Source of the DNA: Bacteroidales bacterium UBA3630
GTDB taxonomy: Bacteria > Bacteroidota > Bacteroidia > Bacteroidales > P3
DNA length: 37,299 nt
Direction: 5' to 3'
Assembly (NCBI GenBank): GCA_002373995.1
Contig: DFLB01000031.1
Span: 106,226-143,524 of the forward strand
Part shown: positions 9,196 through 17,822 of the stretch, one piece after another
Position numbering within the stretch: position 1 is the first letter of the stretch
Layout of the letters: each line of letters starts with the position of its first letter
The notes under the pieces: generated by a model
The model's input: only the letters and a program-made list of their open reading frames with translations
What the model was told of the DNA's origin: nothing
Databases searched by the model: none
Program-made: the position numbers and the translations under genes

Positions 9196-10097
9196 TTCTT
9201 CACTCCTTCAACGATATAACCTTTCTGTTCAAGCATCTTCAGCACCCCATTCTCGCCCACCAAATGGCCCGCACCCACAGCAAAGAGCGTGGAGCGCTGT
9301 TCCATTATGGCAGGCATGGCGCGCACCCAGGCGACATTGCGATCGCCCAGCAGACGGTCCTCGTCGGCATCGTCGCTGGCGCAGGCACCCTCCTGCTCTT
9401 CTTCGAGCATTTCTTCAAGTAGATCAAGATCCTGCGAGAAATAAGCAGCCGTAATGAAGTCAACCATATCCGTGACATCGCTAAAGTTGTCCACCATGCA
9501 CATCAGGTCGCTGACTTGTTTGTCGAGCGGTGTGCCATAGAGCACATCAACCTGGAAGTCCACACTCTCAAACCCTCCCACCAGTTTACCGCTCTGCTGC
9601 GCCACCTGCTGGAAATATCCATCGAGGAGGTTCATCGGGTTAAAGCTGGGCATGTTCTTCATATACATCACCATAGTCAGCGATGCCGACAGCGCCGCCG
9701 GCGAGAGTTTGTCCATTTGTGCCGCCACGCCTTCGTTGTTCATGTCCACCCCCATCACCTCGCGCATCACGGCATTGAGGCGGTCCATCTGTTCTGCTGT
9801 CAGCAGCGACGAGAGCGTGACCCCCTCAGGCAGCATCTGCGCCTTCTGCGCTTTTTCCAGACCTTCCGCACTCGTCATGCTCTGCATATCCACCTCGCCG
9901 TAGACCTGTTCCACGGCGTCGAGGGCCGCACGCATACCGGGGATGCTGTCGGCAAACGAGGCCGGGGCCAGGTGGTACGTGCCCACGATATAGCTCGGAC
10001 TCTTGAGTCCATTGCCGCCGATGCGATAGAGCAACTGCCCCTGTGCACCGAAGGCCAGAGCCACTAACACTGCCAATGCAAAGATTCCTTTTCTCAT
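9192..10097 (-). CDS. TraB/GumN family protein
   Basis: 301 aa with a signal peptide (MRKGIFALAVLVALAFGAQG). The mature start LLYRIGGNGLKSPSYIVGTYHL carries the GTYH-type motif of the TraB/GumN family (PF01963), and the C-terminus has the second conserved block GDRNVAWV and LFAVGAGHLVGENGVLKMLE. The family is related to Tiki metalloproteases, and the histidines in GTYHL and GAGHL are candidate metal ligands, but activity in bacteria is poorly known. A short acidic insertion (EEMLEEEQEGACASDDADEDR) precedes the C-terminal block. It sits between mreC (24 bp upstream) and mreD (4-bp overlap), so it is expected to be made together with the cell-wall elongation proteins. A periplasmic or outer-membrane location is likely. 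Function is not assigned. Confidence 0.88.
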   Translation of the reverse strand: MRKGIFALAVLVALAFGAQGQLLYRIGGNGLKSPSYIVGTYHLAPASFADSIPGMRAALDAVEQVYGEVDMQSMTSAEGLEKAQKAQMLPEGVTLSSLLTAEQMDRLNAVMREVMGVDMNNEGVAAQMDKLSPAALSASLTMVMYMKNMPSFNPMNLLDGYFQQVAQQSGKLVGGFESVDFQVDVLYGTPLDKQVSDLMCMVDNFSDVTDMVDFITAAYFSQDLDLLEEMLEEEQEGACASDDADEDRLLGDRNVAWVRAMPAIMEQRSTLFAVGAGHLVGENGVLKMLEQKGYIVEGVKK

Positions 10098-10121
10098 AAT
10101 GCTGTCATATATGGTGTTACA

Positions 10122-10946
10122 CTATTGTGTAGCCTCCGTCAGGCGCTGCTGCTCTTCGCGGAAACGGTTGTCGATGACGTAGACATGGTCCAATTTGTTA
10201 AAGTCAGTGGCCAGGCGGATGCGCACCTTGTAGAAGCCAGTCCCTTTGAGTGTCTCGGCGCTGACGACATAGCCCACAGGGATACCCTCGGGGAAGTCGT
10301 TGGCCTGGCCGGAGGTGACTATCGTGTCACCCTCCTCAAACTGGTGGGTCGTCGGCACGTCGAGCACCTGGGCATAGCGATAGTCCTTGCCGTCCCACAC
10401 GAGAGAACCACCTATGCCGGTGCGCTTTACCTTGACGCTGTTGCGGCTATCGCTGTGGAGCACAGGCATGACGGTGGCAAAGTTCTTCGTCGTACCCACG
10501 ACCACGCCGACGATGCCGTCGGGCGAGATGACCGCCATGTCAGGCTCGATACCGTGGGCCGAGCCCTTCCCGATCATGATATAGTTGTTCTGCTGGCTCC
10601 ACGAGTTCTTGATGACGCGGGCCTCGGTATAGTCGTAGCGCTGGCGGTAGACCGTGTCGGCGACGGTGAAGACGCTGTCAGAGTAGCTGATGTAGCTCTC
10701 GGCGAGGCGGGCACGCAAGCGCGCATTCTCAGCCGCCAGCCGGTCGTTCTCCTGTTTCAGCCCGAAGTATCCGCCCACATTGTCGACCCCCTGATACCAA
10801 CCACCGGCAATGCTGCCTGCCCACGCCGCCAGGCGCGAATGGTGGTAGTATGTGCTGCGCGACATGAGCAGTATCGAGACCACTGCAAGCAGCACGAAGA
10901 CCACGATGTAGTCGTACTTCTTTAGTATGTCGAAGAGTTTGTGCAC
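10122..10946 (-). CDS. mreC: Rod-shape-determining protein MreC
   Basis: 274 aa. A short cytoplasmic start is followed by one membrane helix (IVVFVLLAVVSILLM), then a coiled coil (about 63-90, LKQENDRLAAENARLRARLA) and the periplasmic beta-barrel domain with ARVIKNSW, YIMIGKGSAHGIEPDMAVIS and GIVGVVVG, all typical of MreC. It scaffolds PBP2/RodA in the elongasome. The start is GTG at 10946, 25 bp inside the 3' end of gmk. No upstream ATG exists in frame and the next internal Met lies inside the membrane helix, so GTG is preferred. The overlap suggests coupled translation. mreB is not adjacent. Confidence 0.92.
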   Translation of the reverse strand: MHKLFDILKKYDYIVVFVLLAVVSILLMSRSTYYHHSRLAAWAGSIAGGWYQGVDNVGGYFGLKQENDRLAAENARLRARLAESYISYSDSVFTVADTVYRQRYDYTEARVIKNSWSQQNNYIMIGKGSAHGIEPDMAVISPDGIVGVVVGTTKNFATVMPVLHSDSRNSVKVKRTGIGGSLVWDGKDYRYAQVLDVPTTHQFEEGDTIVTSGQANDFPEGIPVGYVVSAETLKGTGFYKVRIRLATDFNKLDHVYVIDNRFREEQQRLTEATQ

Positions 10947-11503
10947 TGCAGGAAGTCTTCTATCACTCTACGGGTTTCATCAACAGCACGTTGCAGGTCA
11001 TCGTTGACAATGGTGACGTCGAACTGCGGTGCCTGCTTCAGCTCTTCGGCACTGCGGGCCAGACGCTTGACGATGGCCTCCTCGCTGTCTGTGCCACGGC
11101 TGCGCAGACGCTCCTCAAGCACTGCCACACTGGGCGGCATGACGAAGATGGAGAGAGCATCGGTTCCGAAGTAGCGCTTGATGTTGCGCCCACCGTTGAC
11201 GTCGACGTCGAAGACGATGACCCGTCCGGCAGCCCAGATGCGGTCCACTTCGCTCTTCAGGGTGCCATAGCAGGTGCCCTGATAGACTTCCTCCCACTCG
11301 AGGAACTCGTCAGCCTCAACCCTGCGCATGAAGTCCTCACGGCTGAGGAAGTAGTACTCGCGGCCGTCGCGTTCGTCGCCGCGCGGCGCACGCGAGGTGG
11401 CGCTGATGCTGAAGTCGAAGCAGTCAAAGTACTGCATCAGCTCGTGGATGATGGTGGTCTTGCCGCAGCCTGACGGCGCCGAGAACAATATCGCTTTACC
11501 CAT
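10922..11503 (-). CDS. gmk: Guanylate kinase
   Basis: 193 aa. Phosphorylates GMP to GDP with ATP; cytoplasmic and normally essential. The P-loop APSGCGKT is at residues 9-16. The GMP-binding region includes SISATSRAPRGDERDGREYYF and FLEWEEVYQGTCYGT, and the LID region RLRSRGTDSEEAIVKRL follows. Length is normal. It starts 16 bp after the PE-rich gene and its 3' end overlaps mreC by 25 bp. Its 3' codons therefore carry the mreC start region. Confidence 0.95.
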   Translation of the reverse strand: MGKAILFSAPSGCGKTTIIHELMQYFDCFDFSISATSRAPRGDERDGREYYFLSREDFMRRVEADEFLEWEEVYQGTCYGTLKSEVDRIWAAGRVIVFDVDVNGGRNIKRYFGTDALSIFVMPPSVAVLEERLRSRGTDSEEAIVKRLARSAEELKQAPQFDVTIVNDDLQRAVDETRRVIEDFLQCTNSSTY

Positions 11504-11519
11504 AATTTGTTGGCTGCTG

Positions 11520-12416
11520 TTAAAACTTCTTGTCGAATATCTTGTAGAAGGTCTTGACGGCCATCGACGCCTCGTCCCACTTGTATTGTGCGGCCACCTC
11601 CTGCACGTGCGCCAGCGCCTCGTCGCGCGAGGTGATGGCGTTGAGGTGCATGATGAAGTCGTTGTAGGCCTTCATGTTGCCTTTGAAGAGTTCGGACATG
11701 AAGCTGAACTTGTCGTTGATGTTGATGACGGTGCGGAGGTCGTCGACCTTGCGTTCGAGGTTGCCGGGCTGCGGACGGTCGGCACCGAGGCTTTCGCCCA
11801 GGGTGCGGGCTGCGGGAGCGGCAAGGTAGTCGAGCAGCGAGGCTTGGGTGCCCTTCTTCTCGACGGGCGCGGGCGCGGGCTCAGGCTTCGGCGCGGGAGC
11901 GGGAGCGGGAGCGGGCTCGGGAGCCGGGGCGGGGGCAGGTTCGGGTTCGAGGATAATCTCGTCGAAGAGCAGGGCGTTGCCGTTGCATTCGAGGTCTTCC
12001 ATCAGCGGCTGCCGTGCGGGTTCGGGTTCCGGCTCGGGTTCCGGGAGAGGTTCCGGCTCCGGCACAGGGGCGGGCTCGGGTGCCGGCTCGGGAATGGGTT
12101 CCGGCTCGGGGGCCGGAGCTGGCACAGGCTCGGGTGCCGGCTCGGGTGCCGGCGCCATAGCTGCCAGGGTCGACATCATGGCCATCATCTTTTCCTCGGG
12201 GTGGGGTTCAACCTCGGCTTCTTCGACGGCAGAGGGCTCGGGTTGCGGCAGCTCGTCGCCCGTCATACGCAGGGCCACGTCATAGAGGCGCCGCAGGTCC
12301 TCCATCAGCAAGTCTGTCTCGATGCGGCTCGCGCGGCCGTCCTGAGCCACTATGCGGTTGGCCACGGCGCAGAGCCGCTGCATTCCCTCGGTGAGGTCTT
12401 TGATGATGTCTTTCAT
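11520..12416 (-). CDS. Hypothetical protein with Pro-Glu/Ala-Pro repeat linkers and a conserved C-terminal helical domain
   Basis: 298 aa from ATG 12416, which has an A/G-rich leader (AGAAAGAAA). An ATG 33 bp further upstream is possible but gives an untypical start. Residues 1-55 are a helical head (MKDIIKDLTEGMQRLCAVAN). About 85-205 are two long low-complexity runs of EP/AP dipeptides separated by a short folded-looking segment (LMEDLECNGNALLFDEIILE). About 220-298 form a conserved-looking helical tail (LERKVDDLRTVININDKFSF, MSELFKGNMKAYNDFIMHLN). I recognise this tail from many unnamed Bacteroidota proteins but know no function. There is no signal peptide, so it is probably cytoplasmic, with the stiff proline-rich parts acting as spacers. 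It is the first gene of the gmk-mre-porZ-recO run. Confidence 0.8.
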   Translation of the reverse strand: MKDIIKDLTEGMQRLCAVANRIVAQDGRASRIETDLLMEDLRRLYDVALRMTGDELPQPEPSAVEEAEVEPHPEEKMMAMMSTLAAMAPAPEPAPEPVPAPAPEPEPIPEPAPEPAPVPEPEPLPEPEPEPEPARQPLMEDLECNGNALLFDEIILEPEPAPAPAPEPAPAPAPAPKPEPAPAPVEKKGTQASLLDYLAAPAARTLGESLGADRPQPGNLERKVDDLRTVININDKFSFMSELFKGNMKAYNDFIMHLNAITSRDEALAHVQEVAAQYKWDEASMAVKTFYKIFDKKF

Positions 12417-12588
12417 GGTGATATTTCTTTCTATTTCGTTAGCATACAATAAAATACAGTTGCCCGCGGGGGCACTTTTCCGATTGTAAAGATACGACCT
12501 TTTTATGGTATACGGGCAGTGTGAGCCGAAAAGTTATCAAACCCGCAAGTTAATAACTCCTGCCGCACCGGTTTCTCTCCGTCGTTTC

Positions 12589-12678
12589 TCCGCAATTCTG
12601 CGGACCACCATCGGACCATCATCGGACCATCCCCGGAGGAGCACCGGACCAAGAGCGGAGGAAGAACCGGGGAACGGA
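12589..12678 (+). repeat. GGACC element 2: hairpin plus decaying 11-bp units
   Basis: A 6-bp hairpin (TCCGCA-ATTC-TGCGGA, 12589-12604) runs into units GGACCACCATC (12602), GGACCATCATC (12613), GGACCATCCCC (12624), GGAGGAGCACC (12635), GGACCAAGAGC (12646) and GGAGGAAGAAC (12657), with a possible seventh decayed unit. It lies in the divergent gap, oriented towards the M16 protease gene. Confidence 0.85.
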
Positions 12679-12765
12679 GGTGTTTCCGGAGGGCATTCGG
12701 GGTGCTTCTGACGGCGTTTCGCAAGAAAATGAGAGCGGAATGGCGGCGGATTGAATTAGTTTGCG

Positions 12766-12773
12766 TATATTTG
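12766..12773 (+). promoter_or_regulatory. -7 promoter element for the M16 protease gene
   Basis: TATATTTG matches TAnnTTTG and lies 57 bp before the ATG at 12831. No TTTG is found at the right distance upstream, so only half of the promoter is recognisable. Confidence 0.45.
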
Positions 12774-12830
12774 CAGCATGGATTTTGTGTCGGGCAAACG
12801 TATATATTATTAATAAATAACATTTTACAG

Positions 12831-15746
12831 ATGAAAAAAGTATTTCTCGGATTGTGCTTTGCGGCCGCCATGCTGTTTGTGGGCGGCACGCTGAACGCAC
12901 AGCAGTACACGTACAAGACCTATCCCAACGACCCGCTGCAGGTGCGCGAGTACACCCTGGGCAACGGGCTGAAGGTGTTCCTCAGCGTCTACAAGGACGC
13001 TCCGCGCATACAGACTTACATCGCCGTGCGCGCCGGTTCGAAGAACGACCCCAGCGAGACCACCGGCCTGGCCCACTACCTGGAGCACATGCTCTTCAAG
13101 GGGAGCCACCAGCTGGGCACCACCGACTGGGAGCGCGAGAAGGTGGAGCTGCAGAAGATAGAGAACCTCTACGAGGTCTACCGCCGCACGACCGACGAGG
13201 CCGCCCGCGCAGCTATCTACCACCAGATTGACTCGATCAGCTACGTGGCCTCGACCATCGCCATCGCCAACGAATATGACAAGAGCATGACGGCCATCGG
13301 CAGCGAGGGCACCAACGCCTTCACCTCGAACGACTACACGATGTATGTCGAGAACATCCCCGCCAACCAGGTGGAGGCCTGGGCCAAGGTGCAGGGCGAC
13401 CGCTTCCCGAACCTGGTGCTGCGCCTGTTCCACACCGAGCTGGAGGCCGTCTACGAGGAGAAAAACATCGGCATGGCGCAGGACAACCGTCGCGTCAACG
13501 AGACCATGATGGCCGCCCTCTTCCCCCACCACCCCTACGGCCAGCAGACCACCATCGGCACCATCGAGCACCTGAAGAACCCCTCGATGAAGAACATCCG
13601 TGAGTATCACGCCGCCTACTATGTGCCCAACAACATGTGCGTGGCTATGGCCGGCGACTTCAATCCCGACGAGGTGATCAAGATCATCGACAAGTACATG
13701 GGCGGCTGGAAGCCCGGCACGGTGCCCACCTTTACCAAGGTGAAAGAGGAGCCCATCACGAGCCCCATCATCCGTCTGGTGAACGGCCAGGATCCCGCCA
13801 ACCTCACCATCGCCTTCCGCATCGAAGAGGGTAATGGCAGCCGCGACGCCCTCCTGGCGCAGGCCATGGAGATGGTATTGAACAACGGCTCGTGCGGTCT
13901 TATCGACCTCAACCTCAACCAGAAGCAACTCTGCCTCGGCGCCTACGCCGGCACCTACACGCTCAACGACTACGCCGCCTTCATGCTCGGTGGCCGTCCC
14001 ACCCAGGGCCAGACCCTCGGCCAGCTGCGCGACCTGCTCCTCGAACAGCTCGACCTCGTCAAGCAGGGTGAATTCGACGAGAGCCTCATCGAAGCCAGCA
14101 TCAACCAGTTGAAACTCCAGATCATGAAGCAAGCCGAGAGCAACAACAGCCGCGCCAGCCAGATGGCCTACGCCTTCGTGGAGCACCGCAACTGGGGCGA
14201 CGTCTGCAACGAGATCAACGAGCTCTCCAAGATCACGAAGAAGGACATCGTCGACTTCGCCAACCGCATCTGCAAGGAAAACAACTACGTCATCGTCTAT
14301 AAGCACCAGGACACCCCCGACCCGGTGACCAAGGTGCAGAAGCCCGCCATCACCCCCATCTTCGTGAGCCGCGACAACGAGAGCCCCTTCCTGGCCTCGG
14401 TCAAGGACATGGCTGCCAAAGCCAAGCCCATCCAGCCGCAGTTTGTCAACTTCAAGAAAGACCTTCAGAAAGGCAAGACCGCCAATGGCAGCGAGGTGCT
14501 CTACGTGCAGAACGTGGAGAACGGCACCTTCAACCTGCAGTACCGCTTCGAGTTCGGCTCGACGGCCGATAAGACCATTGACCTGGCCTCCGACCTCGTC
14601 GACTACCTCAACACCGACAAGCACACTGCCGAGCAGCTGCAGGAGGAGTTCTACAAGCTGGCCTGCTCGTGGGGCATCAGCGTCGGTGGCCGCACCGTGA
14701 CCGTCAGCATCAGCGGCCTGGCCGAGAACATGGAGAAGGCAATGAGCCTGGTCGAAGAGGTAATGTCCACCTGCCAGCCCAACGACGAGGCGCTGCAGAT
14801 GCTCGTGGAGCGCGCCATCAAGAGTCGCACCGACAACAAGACCAACCAGCGCGCCGCCTTCCGCGCACTGAACACCTATGGCATCTACGGCGAGGATTAC
14901 ATTAAGGAGACCAACGAGAGCGACGCCGAGCTGCGCGCCTACACCGCCCGTCAGCTCACCGACGCCCTGCACGGCCTCTTCCAGTACAAGCACCGCGTGC
15001 TCTACTATGGCCCGCTGACCCTCAAGGAGGCCACCGCTGCCGTCGACCGCATCCACATCGTGAAACCCACCAAGGACGTCCCCGCCAACAAGGTGTACCA
15101 GCCGCAGGCTGTCAACGAGAACACCGTGCTCTTCGTGAACTATGATGCCAAGAACACCTACGTCACAGAGTACTTCCGCGGCGAACATTTTGCCACCGCC
15201 CAGGTACCCGGCATGAATCTCTTCAACGAGTACTTTGGTGGTTCGATGAACGCCATCGTCTTCCAGGAAATGCGCGAGAAACGCAGCCTCGCCTACAGCG
15301 CCAGCAGCCATTACACCTACGGCACCGACAAGGACGGCTACTTCTACAACAGTGCCAACGTCATCACCCAGAACGACAAGCTGCTCGATGCTCTGAACGC
15401 CTATGAGGAGCTCTTCGACGACATGCCGCAGGCCGACGCCAACTTCAAGCTGGCTAAAGACGCCCTGCTGGCCGGCAGCCGCACGGCCCGCACCACCAAG
15501 TTTGGCATCATCAGCGCCTACCTCACATGCGAACAGATGGGTTGGAAGGAGCCTCTGCGCAAGCAGAACTTCAAGGCCTACCAGAAGATGACCATGCACG
15601 ACTTGGTGAACTTCCAACAGCAGCACATCAAAGGGCAGAAAAAAGCCTATCTCATCCTGGGCAAAGAGAGCGAGATGGACTTCAACGCCCTGAGCAAGTT
15701 CGGCAAGGTGAAGAAACTCACTTTGGATGAAGTTTTCGGCTATTAA
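12831..15746 (+). CDS. Secreted M16 family (pitrilysin-like) zinc protease
   Basis: 971 aa. Start at ATG 12831 gives a proper signal peptide (MKKVFLGLCFAAAMLFVGG, cut near Ala23-Gln24). The frame is open further upstream, but that part only translates the intergenic repeats. The active-site inverted HxxEH is at His82-Glu85-His86 (HYLEHMLFKG), with the third zinc ligand in HTELEAVYEEKN (about Glu203). A long insertion separates these. As in full-length pitrilysins, two M16 halves are present: the N-terminal half is catalytic, and the C-terminal half (from about 530; FNEYFGGSMNAIVFQEMREK) lacks the motif. It is probably periplasmic or outer-membrane associated and degrades peptides. The next gene begins inside its last codons. 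Confidence 0.93.
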   Translation: MKKVFLGLCFAAAMLFVGGTLNAQQYTYKTYPNDPLQVREYTLGNGLKVFLSVYKDAPRIQTYIAVRAGSKNDPSETTGLAHYLEHMLFKGSHQLGTTDWEREKVELQKIENLYEVYRRTTDEAARAAIYHQIDSISYVASTIAIANEYDKSMTAIGSEGTNAFTSNDYTMYVENIPANQVEAWAKVQGDRFPNLVLRLFHTELEAVYEEKNIGMAQDNRRVNETMMAALFPHHPYGQQTTIGTIEHLKNPSMKNIREYHAAYYVPNNMCVAMAGDFNPDEVIKIIDKYMGGWKPGTVPTFTKVKEEPITSPIIRLVNGQDPANLTIAFRIEEGNGSRDALLAQAMEMVLNNGSCGLIDLNLNQKQLCLGAYAGTYTLNDYAAFMLGGRPTQGQTLGQLRDLLLEQLDLVKQGEFDESLIEASINQLKLQIMKQAESNNSRASQMAYAFVEHRNWGDVCNEINELSKITKKDIVDFANRICKENNYVIVYKHQDTPDPVTKVQKPAITPIFVSRDNESPFLASVKDMAAKAKPIQPQFVNFKKDLQKGKTANGSEVLYVQNVENGTFNLQYRFEFGSTADKTIDLASDLVDYLNTDKHTAEQLQEEFYKLACSWGISVGGRTVTVSISGLAENMEKAMSLVEEVMSTCQPNDEALQMLVERAIKSRTDNKTNQRAAFRALNTYGIYGEDYIKETNESDAELRAYTARQLTDALHGLFQYKHRVLYYGPLTLKEATAAVDRIHIVKPTKDVPANKVYQPQAVNENTVLFVNYDAKNTYVTEYFRGEHFATAQVPGMNLFNEYFGGSMNAIVFQEMREKRSLAYSASSHYTYGTDKDGYFYNSANVITQNDKLLDALNAYEELFDDMPQADANFKLAKDALLAGSRTARTTKFGIISAYLTCEQMGWKEPLRKQNFKAYQKMTMHDLVNFQQQHIKGQKKAYLILGKESEMDFNALSKFGKVKKLTLDEVFGY

Positions 15747-17373
15747 GAAGTTGTGTTCTGATGGCGGTGGCGGCCTGTGGGCCGCCACCGCCATCATTGC
15801 TTTCGGATTGGCATCATCCTTGCCGTGGATCAACGACTTTCCAGCCTACATCCATGCTTGGGCGCAGTCAGACTGGTATGCCATTGCACTCGGGTTTTGC
15901 AACAACGGCTACGACCTTTTCCACCCCGAGACTTTTATCTACAACAAGCAGTTCCCCGATGTCTGGTGCACAGCCTACAGTGACACTATCACATCGGCCG
16001 ACATGCCGTTGCACGGCTATATAGCAGCCCTGCTGATGGGTGCGCTCGGCAGCACGGCACCGTGGGTGTATCGCCTGTGGACACTGTTGTGCAGCTTGGC
16101 GGGGCTATGGTTTCTGTTCCTGCTCTGCAGGAGGCTCACTCAATCGTGGCTGAAGGCATTGCCGGTGGTCTTAATGGCGCTGACAGCACCGTTGTATGCC
16201 TACTATTTCGCCAACTTCTTACCTTCGGCGCCAGCACTGGCGCTGGTCATGGCTGGCCTGTGGGCATACATCAGATACTGGCAGGATGGCGAAACACGCT
16301 ACTGGCACCTCGGCATTGTTTTTCTCACACTGGCCACCCTCACACGAACCTCACAGGCCGTGGTGCTGGTGGCTGTGTGCGGATTTGAGTTGCTGCGCGT
16401 CATGCGCCATGAGACTCCTTTCTGGAAAAAGGTACCGGCAGTGATCGTCGGAGGATTGGCTATCGGAGGGTATATGCTCTGGAACGCTCACCTGAAGGCC
16501 GAACACGGTTCGCTCTTCCTCGGCGAATTGATGCCGCCACGGAACGTGGAAGATCTGCGTTGGGTGTGGCATGTAATAAAGGGGAACTGGCGATACGCCT
16601 ACTTTGGGCACGTGCAGCAATGGCTGCTGGTCGGAGCAGCTGTCGGGACAGTAGTGGCGCTTGCCTTACGCCGACGCAAGGCAGGAATGGCCACGACCGG
16701 CGACAGTCGCCTGCCCATAGTATTTCTGGCGGCCATTTGGACCTTCGGCGAACTAATGTTCATTGCCGCCATGTGGCGCCAATTTGCCTATCACGACTAT
16801 TACTTTCTCGACTGCCTCTGGCTGCCGGTGCTATTCTGGTTAGCATTGGCGTTGAGAACCATCCCTATACCACAAGGCACGCTCTGGCGATGTTTCATTG
16901 TGGTGGCGATGGTGCTGCTCAGCGGCATCTGCTACAACGAGTCGAAACACACACAACAATTCCGGCACGCAGGCTACGACATGGCTACCGACTGCTATCA
17001 CAACTACCTCGGTAGCGACCGCTGGCTCGACAGTCTGGGCATCAGCCGCGATGCGCGCATCATTTCTGTGGCCTCATACCCGCAGAACACGCCCTTCATC
17101 CTAATGGGGCGCAAAGGGTATAGCGTCATGTGGTTTGGCAGCGATGCCGATGTTAGTGTCATTGCCAACAATGCACAAAGATTTCCTGCTGACTACGCCG
17201 TCGTGGAGAACTACCTCGTTCCGGAACATTTCGACCACTATGGCGAGATACTTCGATACATGCTTCCCATTGCCGACAACGGGCAACTGACTCTCTGCCG
17301 GATAACGGATACCGAGGTGAACCTCAGCGCAGAAGAGTTCTTTGCTCACCCGAGAATGGGTGGTGGCAACTAA
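15727..17373 (+). CDS. Multi-spanning membrane protein, probable GT-C/PMT-like glycosyltransferase
   Basis: 548 aa with about ten hydrophobic helices spread over residues 18-400 and a soluble C-terminal part (about 405-548). The first periplasmic loop contains WINDFPAYIHAWAQSD and TSADMPLHGYIAALLMGALG, followed by a helix ending in LCRRLTQSW. This resembles the acidic loop and D-x-P-L pattern of the PMT_2/ArnT-type GT-C glycosyltransferases, which use polyprenyl-linked sugars. No closer identification is possible. The start at 15727 lies 20 bp inside the M16 gene, so expression is probably coupled. Its stop overlaps the stop of the convergent GreA-like gene by 4 bp, leaving no room for a terminator between them. 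Confidence 0.65.
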   Translation: MKFSAIKKLCSDGGGGLWAATAIIAFGLASSLPWINDFPAYIHAWAQSDWYAIALGFCNNGYDLFHPETFIYNKQFPDVWCTAYSDTITSADMPLHGYIAALLMGALGSTAPWVYRLWTLLCSLAGLWFLFLLCRRLTQSWLKALPVVLMALTAPLYAYYFANFLPSAPALALVMAGLWAYIRYWQDGETRYWHLGIVFLTLATLTRTSQAVVLVAVCGFELLRVMRHETPFWKKVPAVIVGGLAIGGYMLWNAHLKAEHGSLFLGELMPPRNVEDLRWVWHVIKGNWRYAYFGHVQQWLLVGAAVGTVVALALRRRKAGMATTGDSRLPIVFLAAIWTFGELMFIAAMWRQFAYHDYYFLDCLWLPVLFWLALALRTIPIPQGTLWRCFIVVAMVLLSGICYNESKHTQQFRHAGYDMATDCYHNYLGSDRWLDSLGISRDARIISVASYPQNTPFILMGRKGYSVMWFGSDADVSVIANNAQRFPADYAVVENYLVPEHFDHYGEILRYMLPIADNGQLTLCRITDTEVNLSAEEFFAHPRMGGGN

Positions 17374-17822
17374 AAGATTTCCTTGACAGTCTGGCTTTGA
17401 CCGTTGAAGACAATCGTGTCTCCGACCTGTTTGCCTTTGAGGGCGGCATAGATAGGTGTCTGTGCCGAAATGGCGAAGAAGACTCTGTTGCCCACCATGA
17501 ACTTGCCGGCACCAATGGAGAGGAAGAAGTTCTGTCTGTCAGTGACGACAACAGCACCGTGCTCAGCCCGATCAAAGGGAGGAAGCTTCAGCAAGTCTTG
17601 CAAGTAACGCACTCCTGTCTGGGCATTGCTGTACTGCCGGGCATACATGTCGCGGCTGCGCATCATCTTGGTGCGGTAACTGTCGTAGCGATCCACATTG
17701 GCGCCGTAGTCGTTGCTCTGCTGTTGTGCGGAATCCATCTCCTGCTTGGCAACAGAAGCAATATGCTCCTGCTGTTCGATGCAGGAGCATATCACTTGTT
17801 GACGTTTTTCCTCGCGTGTCAT
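17370..17822 (-). CDS. GreA/GreB C-terminal-domain-like small protein
   Basis: 150 aa. Start at ATG 17822, which overlaps the aminotransferase stop (ATGA); a longer open frame upstream lies inside that gene and is rejected. The N-terminal half is helical and charged (MTREEKRQQVICSCIEQQ), likely a coiled coil as in Gre factors, but it lacks the usual acidic DxE tip pair in a clear position. The C-terminal half (about 90-150) has the FKBP-like Gre fold: GAVVVTDRQNFFLSIG, then FFAISAQTPIYAALKGKQVG and DTIVFNGQSQTVKEIF. The latter closely follows the GreA pattern ISPxSPxGxALxGKKxGD. It may bind RNA polymerase or act on transcription, but this is inferred from fold only. Such proteins are common and sometimes misannotated in Bacteroidota. 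Confidence 0.72.
   Translation of the reverse strand: MTREEKRQQVICSCIEQQEHIASVAKQEMDSAQQQSNDYGANVDRYDSYRTKMMRSRDMYARQYSNAQTGVRYLQDLLKLPPFDRAEHGAVVVTDRQNFFLSIGAGKFMVGNRVFFAISAQTPIYAALKGKQVGDTIVFNGQSQTVKEIF

Larger units (their letters stand above)
12417..12830. other. Divergent intergenic region holding GGACC element 2 and promoters
   Basis: 414 bp between divergent genes. It holds a weak -7-like site for the minus-strand run (TATCTTTA, 12494-12487, with no clear -33 TTTG), the 11-bp repeat element at 12589-12678, and a -7-like site for the protease gene at 12766-12773. Open frames across it translate the repeats and look spurious. Confidence 0.6.

Noticed and set aside
12702..12830. Upstream extension of the M16 protease frame
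   Set aside because: The ATG at 12831 gives a textbook signal peptide, and the extension runs through the -7 promoter box.
12825..15833. A 1002-codon open frame antisense to the M16 protease
   Set aside because: It lies exactly opposite a gene with clear catalytic motifs and has a composition (V/L/H/G-rich) typical of antisense frames in high-GC genes.
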